A DNA stretch of 23,033 bases from OMSK01 sp902492995 (lineage in GTDB: Bacteria; Bacillota_I; Bacilli_A; RF39; UBA660), in the NCBI GenBank assembly GCA_902492995.1, contig CABUNR010000021.1, positions 1 to 23,033 on the forward strand, read 5' to 3'. This document shows, in pieces, positions 14,776-20,140 of this stretch; the stretch's first letter is position 1, and each line of letters starts with the position of its first letter. The notes below the pieces were generated by a model. It was not told the origin of the DNA, did not search any database, and saw only the letters and a program-made list of their open reading frames with translations. The position numbers and the translations under genes were made by a program.

Positions 14776-15044
14776 CATTAAAACTTCAAATAATTTCATT
14801 AATAGTGTCACTATTTTATGGAGTATTTTTTTCTTTTTTATTAAGTATAAATCATAAAATTATATATAACAGTAATAAATATATAAAAATAATAGGAACA
14901 TTTATTTTTATATTATTTAATTGCTTTTTATATTTTTTAATATTACTTAAAATAAATAATGGTATAGTACATATATACTGTATAATTTCAATTATGTTAG
15001 GATTTATATTATATAATAGGATTGCATTAAAATATAAAAAATGA
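14772..15044 (+). CDS. yabQ: YabQ, spore cortex/coat assembly membrane protein (short form)
   Basis: 90-aa membrane protein with three or so hydrophobic segments (about 5-25, 37-62, 66-84). YabQ localises to the membrane around the forespore and is needed for cortex formation in Bacillus. Assignment rests on the conserved position between yabP and divIC, the GVFFSFLLSINHKI stretch after the first segment and the overall topology. Bacillus YabQ is about twice as long, and this copy keeps only the YabQ domain. Its start overlaps the yabP stop. The divIC promoter covers its own stop codon. Sequence similarity alone is moderate. Confidence 0.78.
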   Translation: MTLKLQIISLIVSLFYGVFFSFLLSINHKIIYNSNKYIKIIGTFIFILFNCFLYFLILLKINNGIVHIYCIISIMLGFILYNRIALKYKK

Positions 15045-15050
15045 TATAAT
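15022..15050 (+). promoter_or_regulatory. SigA promoter of divIC inside the end of yabQ
   Basis: TTGCAT (15022-15027), 17-bp spacer, TGA-extended TATAAT (15045-15050). It lets the division gene be expressed in vegetative cells independently of the sporulation genes yabP and yabQ; the predicted leader is about 17 nt. Confidence 0.7.
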
Positions 15051-15073
15051 CACTTTAATAGTAAGGTGATTAT

Positions 15074-15511
15074 ATGGCTAAGAAAAAAATAAGTAAAGCA
15101 TCAAAAAGAAGGTTAATATTTTTTGGTTCATTATCTGTTTTAATAATATTTTATTTTTTATTTAGTGTTGGATATTACACATATAAAATATATTCCTTAA
15201 AGCAAGAAGAAAAAAATTTAAATGAAAAATTAACATCATTAGAAAAAGAAGAAAAAAACTTATCCACTGATATGGAGAAGTTAAAAGATCCTGAATATTT
15301 GGCTAAATATGCAAGAGAAGCATATAGTTATTCAAAAGATGATGAAATAATTATTCAAAGTATAAAAAAAGAAGAAACAAATAAAAAAGAAACACAAAAA
15401 TTTAATATTAATGACAAATATATATTAGGAATATGTGTTGTAATATTAATATTAATAATATTATATATATTAGTAAAAAGTCGTAAACACAAAAAGAAAA
15501 AAGGCAAGTAA
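15074..15511 (+). CDS. divIC: DivIC/FtsB-type septum formation initiator with an extra C-terminal membrane helix
   Basis: 145-aa bitopic-like division protein that in Bacillus partners FtsL and DivIB at the septum to activate septal wall synthesis. A basic N-terminus, a membrane segment (about 14-36), a leucine-zipper-like coiled coil (about 38-68) and the conserved DPEYLAKYAREAYSY (72-86, compare D-P-x-Y-x-E-x-x-A-R) define the family. Unusually, residues 116-134 form a second strong membrane segment followed by a Lys-rich tail. This predicts an external coiled coil tethered at both ends; most DivIC proteins stop before this. The order yabP-yabQ-divIC is as in Bacillus. ATG 15074 with GGTGAT upstream. 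Convergent with lemA across a shared terminator. Confidence 0.92.
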   Translation: MAKKKISKASKRRLIFFGSLSVLIIFYFLFSVGYYTYKIYSLKQEEKNLNEKLTSLEKEEKNLSTDMEKLKDPEYLAKYAREAYSYSKDDEIIIQSIKKEETNKKETQKFNINDKYILGICVVILILIILYILVKSRKHKKKKGK

Positions 15512-15522
15512 TAGCCTTTTTT
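15497..15522. terminator. Bidirectional terminator between divIC and lemA
   Basis: AAAAAAGGC (15497-15505) pairs with GCCTTTTTT (15514-15522) around an eight-base loop. It overlaps the divIC stop codon and touches the lemA stop, serving both convergent units. Confidence 0.8.
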
Positions 15523-16064
15523 TAGATTTTAAGAGATTCTTGTTTTTCACTATCTAAATCTTTTCCATCATAATATGTTCTTTTTTTATACTTACATATT
15601 TTAGCAACTATGTTTTGAGGGAAAGATAATACAAGCTTGTTATAATCAGTAATAATATCATTATAATATTTTCTAGCTGCAACAATTTCAGATTCAGATT
15701 CAAAAAGACCTAAATCAATTTTTAAAAATTCTTCGTTATTACTCAAATCTTCATTTTCTTTATATTTATTAAATTCATTTATTGCTTCATATAATTGTCT
15801 GTCTAGTTCAAAATTAGATAATTTTTTTGATTTCATTTTATCAATTGTTTCTAAAATATTAGCTTTTTCTTTTGTATGAGCCTTTATAATATTAATAGAT
15901 TTATTTAAAAGATCATATCTTTTTCTTAAAGTAGTATCAATAAAATTTTCTGCTTCATTTATTCTTATTATAAAAGATTGAAAATGATTATAAACAGATA
16001 CAAACCAAATAAGTATAAAACATATTATTATTAATATAATTATTGCAATATAAAAACCATGCAT
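15522..16064 (-). CDS. LemA family protein
   Basis: 180-aa LemA-like protein: an N-terminal membrane segment (about 4-26), then a long helical domain. The block WFVSVYNHFQSF followed by RINEAENFIDTTLRKRYDLLNKSINIIKAH aligns with the family hallmark (YN-x-LV-x-L-R-x-x-V-x-E-AWSQIDVQLKRRxDLIPNLV). The C-terminal ARKYYNDIITDYNKLVLSFPQNIVA also matches (ARRYYNA-VRDYN-x-x-I-x-x-FP). LemA proteins are membrane-anchored and their general function is uncertain. The usual TPM-domain or M48 peptidase neighbour is missing; instead it follows gerQ on the same strand with a 41-bp gap and may share its transcription. Start ATG 16064 behind TTGGTGAT. The fit to consensus is looser than average (Ser/Asn/Lys substitutions). 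Confidence 0.85.
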   Translation of the reverse strand: MHGFYIAIIILIIICFILIWFVSVYNHFQSFIIRINEAENFIDTTLRKRYDLLNKSINIIKAHTKEKANILETIDKMKSKKLSNFELDRQLYEAINEFNKYKENEDLSNNEEFLKIDLGLFESESEIVAARKYYNDIITDYNKLVLSFPQNIVAKICKYKKRTYYDGKDLDSEKQESLKI

Positions 16065-16105
16065 ACTATCACCAAGATAATTATAACAAAAAATATTAAA
16101 AATTT

Positions 16106-16483
16106 CTAGGTATTTGGAATAAATTCTTCACTATAATTTATAGGTTCATCAAATGATATAAAATCAACATAAATCATAAGCAAAAGTTCCCATGTACCAG
16201 ATTTAGGATCACTTAGTATTATATGATCACGACCTGATTGTTCAATAATTCCTTTAAATTCTCTATCTCTAAATTCATTAGAATCAGGGAAAGTCATATG
16301 AACTCTAACTTGTTTACCTTTATTAAGTCTTAAAATATTTTCAATATAAGATTGTTCACTAGGTAATGCCATTGGTTCATAATTACTATTAGTATTATTT
16401 ATAGTATAATTTTGATTTCCAGGTGGTGTATTGTTAAAACTTTGATTTGGAAAAATTGGTTTACCAAAATAATTATTATTCAT
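16106..16483 (-). CDS. gerQ: GerQ (YwdL) spore coat protein
   Basis: 125-aa coat protein. In Bacillus GerQ is an inner-coat protein cross-linked by transglutaminase and needed to keep the cortex hydrolase CwlJ in the spore. A low-complexity Asn/Pro/Gln-rich N-terminus (about 1-35) precedes the conserved core LPSEQSYIENILRLNKGKQ, then VRVHMTFPDS, FKGIIEQSGRDHIILSDPK and LLLMIYVDFISFDE, all strongly diagnostic. ATG 16483 lies behind AAAGGATGA. cwlJ is not adjacent. The 5' region faces the cse60-like gene across a 106-bp divergent spacer with two Spo0A boxes. Confidence 0.95.
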   Translation of the reverse strand: MNNNYFGKPIFPNQSFNNTPPGNQNYTINNTNSNYEPMALPSEQSYIENILRLNKGKQVRVHMTFPDSNEFRDREFKGIIEQSGRDHIILSDPKSGTWELLLMIYVDFISFDEPINYSEEFIPNT

Positions 16484-16539
16484 AAAATCATCCTTTCTTT
16501 ATAATATATTAAATATAAAAATAAAATATGCTAACATAA

Positions 16540-16556
16540 TTCGACACAATTCGACA
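16540..16556 (-). promoter_or_regulatory. Tandem Spo0A-binding sites (two perfect 0A boxes)
   Basis: On the minus strand TGTCGAA occurs twice in direct repeat (16556-16550 and 16546-16540), start to start exactly 10 bp, one helical turn. TGTCGAA is the established consensus of the sporulation master regulator Spo0A. The pair sits between divergent sporulation genes, 57 bp before gerQ and 34 bp before the cse60-like start. Matches of this quality are unlikely by chance in DNA this AT-rich. Confidence 0.8.
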
Positions 16557-16589
16557 AGAAACTTTTGTATACTAGTAACTGGTGATTAT

Positions 16590-16757
16590 ATGAAAGTAAA
16601 AATATTTGATGAAAATCATGAAAAAGATTTAGAAAAAGCAATTAATGATTTTTTGGATAGTGATATAGAAGTAATAGATATAAAATATCAAGTTGGAGTA
16701 TCAATATTTTCTGAAGAACAAGTATATTGTTTTTCAGCTATGGTCATATATAATTAA
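16590..16757 (+). CDS. Cse60-like sporulation protein (DUF2758)
   Basis: 55-aa soluble protein: MKVKIFDENHEKDLEKAIND, then FLDSDIEVIDIKYQ, then EEQVYCFSAMVIYN. It matches the small Cse60 family of spore formers (N-terminal MKVKVFDE-HE--LE, central IVDIK, C-terminal YCFSALIIY). Cse60 is a SigE-dependent gene of Bacillus without a known biochemical role. ATG 16590 has GGTGAT three bases upstream; TATACT at 16568-16573 may be its -10. The two 0A boxes lie immediately upstream, supporting sporulation control. It is alone in its unit, with a strong vegetative promoter starting right after the stop. Confidence 0.85.
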   Translation: MKVKIFDENHEKDLEKAINDFLDSDIEVIDIKYQVGVSIFSEEQVYCFSAMVIYN

Positions 16758-16760
16758 AAT

Positions 16761-16789
16761 TTGACAAAATAAGTTATATGTGATATTAT
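16761..16789 (+). promoter_or_regulatory. Near-consensus SigA promoter
   Basis: TTGACA (16761-16766), 17-bp spacer, TGA-extended TATTAT (16784-16789); predicted start near 16796. It has the best -35 in the window and would give the 118-aa gene a leader of about 67 nt, much longer than those of its neighbours. Confidence 0.75.
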
Positions 16790-16862
16790 TTTGAACTATG
16801 TGACCAAGGAATAATTTTTGCATAAAATAATATAATGAATATGTATAGAAAAGAGATGAATT

Positions 16863-17219
16863 ATGGAAGAAAGAATGATAAGAGAAGAAAAAGCAAAATT
16901 TTTAATAAAAAATAAAGATGCTTTATTAAATAATTTTTCAAATATAAATTACATGATATTTAATTTATTAATAAGTAATGAAAAATTAAAAGAAATGGAC
17001 GAATATAAACAAATAATGAAAATTATAGGAAAAAATAAAATTCAAGAACATAATTACATAGAAGTATCAGAAATAATTTATTATTTATCAAGTATACTTG
17101 GAAAATTATGTATTAGTCCAAAACAACAAAATATTTATAGAACAAAATTATATAATTACCTAGAATACTTTAAAGAAAAAGAAGAAAATAAAGTAATGAC
17201 TAAAAAGATAAGTGCATAA
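16863..17219 (+). CDS. Uncharacterised 118-aa helical protein
   Basis: I do not recognise this gene. It codes for a soluble, Lys/Glu/Ile/Asn-rich, apparently all-helical protein with no signal peptide or membrane segment. A basic/acidic N-terminal helix (EERMIREEKAKFLIKNKD) is followed by NFSNINYMIFNLLISNEKL, a central EVSEIIYYLSSILGKLCIS and a C-terminal YNYLEYFKEKEENKV. Codon use is like its neighbours. It is preceded by a very good SigA promoter with an unusually long leader and followed at once by a perfect terminator, so it is a well-expressed single-gene unit. The ribosome site GAGATG is modest. It could be a lineage-specific regulatory or adaptor protein; nothing in the sequence shows which. 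Confidence 0.75.
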   Translation: MEERMIREEKAKFLIKNKDALLNNFSNINYMIFNLLISNEKLKEMDEYKQIMKIIGKNKIQEHNYIEVSEIIYYLSSILGKLCISPKQQNIYRTKLYNYLEYFKEKEENKVMTKKISA

Positions 17220-17241
17220 AATGGAAATTTCCATTTTTTTT
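17218..17241 (+). terminator. Terminator of the 118-aa gene
   Basis: AAAATGG-AAATTT-CCATTTT, a perfect palindrome followed by T, beginning within the TAA stop at 17217-17219. Confidence 0.8.
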
Positions 17242-17242
17242 G

Positions 17243-17271
17243 TTGAAAAAAAATAAAATTTAATGTATATT
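17243..17271 (+). promoter_or_regulatory. SigA-type promoter of the 17289-20007 gene run
   Basis: TTGAAA (17243-17248), 17-bp spacer, TATATT (17266-17271), 17 bp before the transporter ATG. Confidence 0.55.
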
Positions 17272-17288
17272 AAAATAGAGGTAATAGT

Positions 17289-18335
17289 ATGAATGTGTTA
17301 AATGCATTAAAACAAAAAAATATAAGTGTAGGCTATTTATATTTTTATATACATTTTGTAACAGAAGTAGTATGTTTTTATTTTATGTCGAAAATAATAG
17401 GAGATAGTTACATCTTATGGATACTTCCATTATTATATGATGTCCTTGCTTTTGTGCCACAATCACTAATTGGTTATATATGTGATAAAACAAAAGTTAA
17501 TGCTGGTATAATAGGAGTAATATTATTATTTATATCTTTTTTAGTATTCAATTTAAATATAATAAATCAAGTATTTCCACTAATTTTTTTATGTATAGGA
17601 AATTGTTTCTTACATATTAGTGGAGCAGAAAAAACACTTAAAACGTCTAATGGAAAATTATCTCATAGTGCAATTTTTGTTGCTGGTGGATCATTTGGAG
17701 TTGTAACAGGAAAACTTTTAGCAAAATATGGATATAGTTATATTTTGTGTTTAATATTAATTATAACGATGATTCCTTTTATTTTACTTGCTGATACATA
17801 TAAAGAAGAAACATGTGATAATTTTAATTATGAAAATAAAAATATTAGTAAAACATTAGTTATAATATTAGCTGTAATAGTAGTAATAATTAGAGGTTAT
17901 ATGGGATATGGAATTCCAACAACTTGGAATAAAACAGATGTACAACTTGTAATGTTATATTTATTTATGGGAATTGGAAAAGCACTAGGAGGTATAGTAT
18001 CTGATTCTATAGGATTTAAAAAAACTATAAAAATTAGTACATTATTATCAATACCATTTTTAATATTTGGCGATAACATAATGTTTATTTCATTAATAGG
18101 AGTAATGTTATTTAGTATGACAATGGCACTTACATTAGCGCTTTTAGTATCTGTTTTAAAAAATACCCCAGGACTAGCTTTCGGACATACAACAATAGGT
18201 TTATTTTTAGGAACATTACCAATATTTTTTATAAGAATTAAAAATTTTAATTTAACTGTTATATTTATTATTGCATCATCTCTGATATGCTATTTAATTC
18301 TAAATTACATAAGTAAAGGTGATAAAAATGTTTAA
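17289..18335 (+). CDS. MFS-like membrane transporter
   Basis: 348-aa polytopic membrane protein with about ten or eleven hydrophobic segments and short loops. GKALGGIVSDSIGFKK at about 229-244 resembles the motif A loop (G-x-x-x-D-x-x-G-R/K) of the second half of Major Facilitator proteins, and IGYICDKTK near residue 62 the corresponding loop of the first half. AIFVAGGSFGVVTGKLLAKYG fits MFS helix 4-5 packing. It is shorter than usual (about 400 aa). The substrate is unknown. A resemblance to fosmidomycin-resistance-type MFS exporters is possible but not certain. Start ATG 17289 behind AGAGG. The 3' end overlaps the next small gene by 8 bp, so it heads a tight four-gene run. Confidence 0.7.
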   Translation: MNVLNALKQKNISVGYLYFYIHFVTEVVCFYFMSKIIGDSYILWILPLLYDVLAFVPQSLIGYICDKTKVNAGIIGVILLFISFLVFNLNIINQVFPLIFLCIGNCFLHISGAEKTLKTSNGKLSHSAIFVAGGSFGVVTGKLLAKYGYSYILCLILIITMIPFILLADTYKEETCDNFNYENKNISKTLVIILAVIVVIIRGYMGYGIPTTWNKTDVQLVMLYLFMGIGKALGGIVSDSIGFKKTIKISTLLSIPFLIFGDNIMFISLIGVMLFSMTMALTLALLVSVLKNTPGLAFGHTTIGLFLGTLPIFFIRIKNFNLTVIFIIASSLICYLILNYISKGDKNV

Positions 18336-18462
18336 AGTTATACTTGATAAATTTATACTTAAAAATCATATTAATGATATAATTATAATATCTATAATAG
18401 TTTTATTTATTATTATTCTAACAATATATTTTGTAGCAAGAGAGTTAAAAAATGATAAATAA
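18328..18462 (+). CDS. 44-aa single-helix membrane peptide
   Basis: A short gene: ATG 18328 with AAAGGTGAT well placed upstream, and a protein made of a basic N-terminus (MFKVILDKFILKNH), one long hydrophobic helix (about 17-37, almost all Ile/Leu/Val/Phe) and a charged tail (ARELKNDK). It overlaps the transporter by 8 bp and the next gene by 11 bp, which supports translation in this run. I recognise no family. It could be a small subunit or assembly partner of the transporter or of the following membrane protein. Confidence 0.65.
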   Translation: MFKVILDKFILKNHINDIIIISIIVLFIIILTIYFVARELKNDK

Positions 18463-18805
18463 ATTACCATATTATATGTTAGTCGCATTAATATCAACTA
18501 TTATAATAGAAACAACATTAGGATATATTTTTAAAATTAGAAAAAAGAAAGATTTAATAAATGTAGTGTTAGTTAATATAATTACAAATCCACTTGTAGT
18601 ATCAATTGGTTTTGTAATTAATATAAAATATGGTTTAAATTATAGAAGAATATTTATGGTATTTATAGAAATAGCAGTTGTTATATTAGAAGGTTTTATA
18701 TACAAAAAATGTATGATGAATAAACCATATAAATTATCATTTTTATTGAATTTAGGTTCATATTTAATAGGAAAAATTATTTATTTAAAAGGAGTGTTAG
18801 TATGA
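18452..18805 (+). CDS. Uncharacterised 117-aa membrane protein
   Basis: Integral membrane protein with four predicted segments (about 5-27, 38-58, 65-85, 92-112). Motif-like features are VNIITNPLVVSIGF (an Asn-x-x-Thr-Asn-Pro turn) and, in segment 3, E-I-A-V-V-I-L-E-G-F-I-Y-K with two membrane-buried Glu. Similar TNP...E...EG..Y patterns occur in unannotated small membrane proteins of Clostridia, as far as I recall; no function can be given. The start overlaps the 44-aa gene, and the stop overlaps the start of the SH3-repeat gene (ATG 18802), whose ribosome site AAAGGAG lies within this gene. Buried acidic residues would suit an ion- or metal-linked or enzymatic role, which is conjecture. Confidence 0.7.
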   Translation: MINKLPYYMLVALISTIIIETTLGYIFKIRKKKDLINVVLVNIITNPLVVSIGFVINIKYGLNYRRIFMVFIEIAVVILEGFIYKKCMMNKPYKLSFLLNLGSYLIGKIIYLKGVLV

Positions 18806-20007
18806 AAAAAATAATAATTTATCTAATTGCTATATCATTTATGTTTATAGGTAACGTAAAAGCAGATATGGCAGCACCAGAAGTAATGGCATTTGATGTA
18901 TTTGTAAGTAACAAAGATGGGGCAAAAGTAATAAATGAAGAAAATACTAAAATAATAAAAACTTTACCATATAATACAAAAATTAAAATAGGATATTCAA
19001 CAGAAATAAATGGCAAAATATATTATAGTATTAAAGATGAAAGTGGATATGTATTAGATGAAGATGTAACTATAATAAAAAAAGAAGTTAAAAAAGAAGA
19101 AGGATTTAAATTAGATAAACAATATACATATAAGGTTCTTGAAAAAAATGGAATAATTATGTATAAAGGACCAAATAATGATTATTTTGATAAGGTAGCT
19201 GGTGGAATAATTCCATATGGAACAACTTTTAAAACAGAAATAGGAGATGTAGAAGGTGGAACATGGAATTATGTAGAATATAATGGATATAAAGGATGGG
19301 TATCAACATATACCTTTAATTCCAATAATAGTTCTAAAGAAATAGGATATCAAAACATGCTTGCACAACCAGAAAAACAAAAATTTATAGTAGTTGGAAC
19401 TAGTATAAATTTATGTGAAGACGATTTAAAAACTTGCAAATCTGTTTCTACAAAAGCTAATGAAATAATTGAATCAACATATTCTTTATTTATTACACCA
19501 CATGGTGGAACATATTATTATTTTGATTATAAAGGATATAAAGGTTGGACAAATACAGATATTTCATTATTTTATGGTAAAACAACAAAAATAAAATTAT
19601 TAAAACAAACTGATCTATATGATACATATAACAAAACTAAAAAAATAGGAAGTATAAAAGCTAATACAGAAATTAAAACAATAGCTGGTTATTCTGTTAA
19701 TCCATATAGTGAAGATAATGATTTGTATGTTGATTATAATGGAACAAGAGGATGGATACATATCCTAAATGACGATTATGAATCAATTGATGATAGTGAA
19801 GAAGATTATATAATACCAGATGATACAGTAGATAAAAATTCAGAAACAAAAGAAGTAGAAGATAAAACAAAAGAAAAAAATATAGATAAAAATGTAAATA
19901 TAAAAAAAGAAACAAATAAATATATAATTGCATGCATTATAGGCGCAATTACTTTATCACTTGCTGGTATAGTAACAATAATACTTATTAATAAGAAGAA
20001 AAAATAA
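18802..20007 (+). CDS. Membrane-anchored SH3-repeat surface protein
   Basis: 401-aa exported protein. A clear signal peptide (MKKIIIYLIAISFMFIGNVKA, cleavage after A21) is followed by DMAAPEV. Four bacterial SH3-like repeats follow (about 30-95, 107-175, 195-262, 270-335). Three end with nearly the same core: YVEYNGYKGWV, YFDYKGYKGWT, YVDYNGTRGWI. An acidic/Lys-rich disordered linker (about 336-372) and a C-terminal membrane helix (about 373-396) with KKKK tail fix it to the membrane, SH3 repeats outside. SH3b repeats often bind peptidoglycan or its peptides; there is no catalytic domain here, so it may be a wall sensor, adhesin or scaffold. Two Cys in repeat 3 (LCEDDLKTC) could form a disulphide. 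It is the last gene of the transporter run and is ended by a terminator at 20086. Confidence 0.88.
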   Translation: MKKIIIYLIAISFMFIGNVKADMAAPEVMAFDVFVSNKDGAKVINEENTKIIKTLPYNTKIKIGYSTEINGKIYYSIKDESGYVLDEDVTIIKKEVKKEEGFKLDKQYTYKVLEKNGIIMYKGPNNDYFDKVAGGIIPYGTTFKTEIGDVEGGTWNYVEYNGYKGWVSTYTFNSNNSSKEIGYQNMLAQPEKQKFIVVGTSINLCEDDLKTCKSVSTKANEIIESTYSLFITPHGGTYYYFDYKGYKGWTNTDISLFYGKTTKIKLLKQTDLYDTYNKTKKIGSIKANTEIKTIAGYSVNPYSEDNDLYVDYNGTRGWIHILNDDYESIDDSEEDYIIPDDTVDKNSETKEVEDKTKEKNIDKNVNIKKETNKYIIACIIGAITLSLAGIVTIILINKKKK

Positions 20008-20085
20008 AATAAATATAAATATTGTCAAAATTAAAAAAATAATATATGTGATAATTGTAATAAAAAAGTAGATTAAATTATTTAT

Positions 20086-20109
20086 AAAAGAGTGGTTTGC
20101 TCTTTTTTT
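20086..20109 (+). terminator. Terminator after the SH3-repeat gene
   Basis: AAAAGAG (20086-20092) pairs with CTCTTTT (20100-20106) around TGGTTTG, then T. It lies 79 bp after the stop; the gap holds no gene. Confidence 0.75.
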
Positions 20110-20125
20110 ATTTTTTTGTTATAAT
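20097..20125 (+). promoter_or_regulatory. SigA-type promoter of parC, -35 inside the upstream terminator
   Basis: TTGCTC (20097-20102), 17-bp spacer, TATAAT (20120-20125), 15 bp before the parC ATG. The -35 is the loop and 3' arm of the preceding terminator hairpin; predicted leader of about 9 nt. Confidence 0.6.
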
Positions 20126-20140
20126 TACTTAGGTGATTAT

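Noticed and set aside
19697..19933. Minus-strand Leu/Tyr-rich ORF within the SH3-repeat gene
   Set aside because: Low-complexity antisense reading of a Lys/Asn/Glu-rich linker with no start signals.
20022..20055. TTGTCAAAAT...TATATGTGATAAT, similar to the promoter at 16761
   Set aside because: The spacing between the two elements is too long for a SigA promoter and any transcript would meet the terminator at 20086 at once; similarity may be chance in AT-rich DNA.
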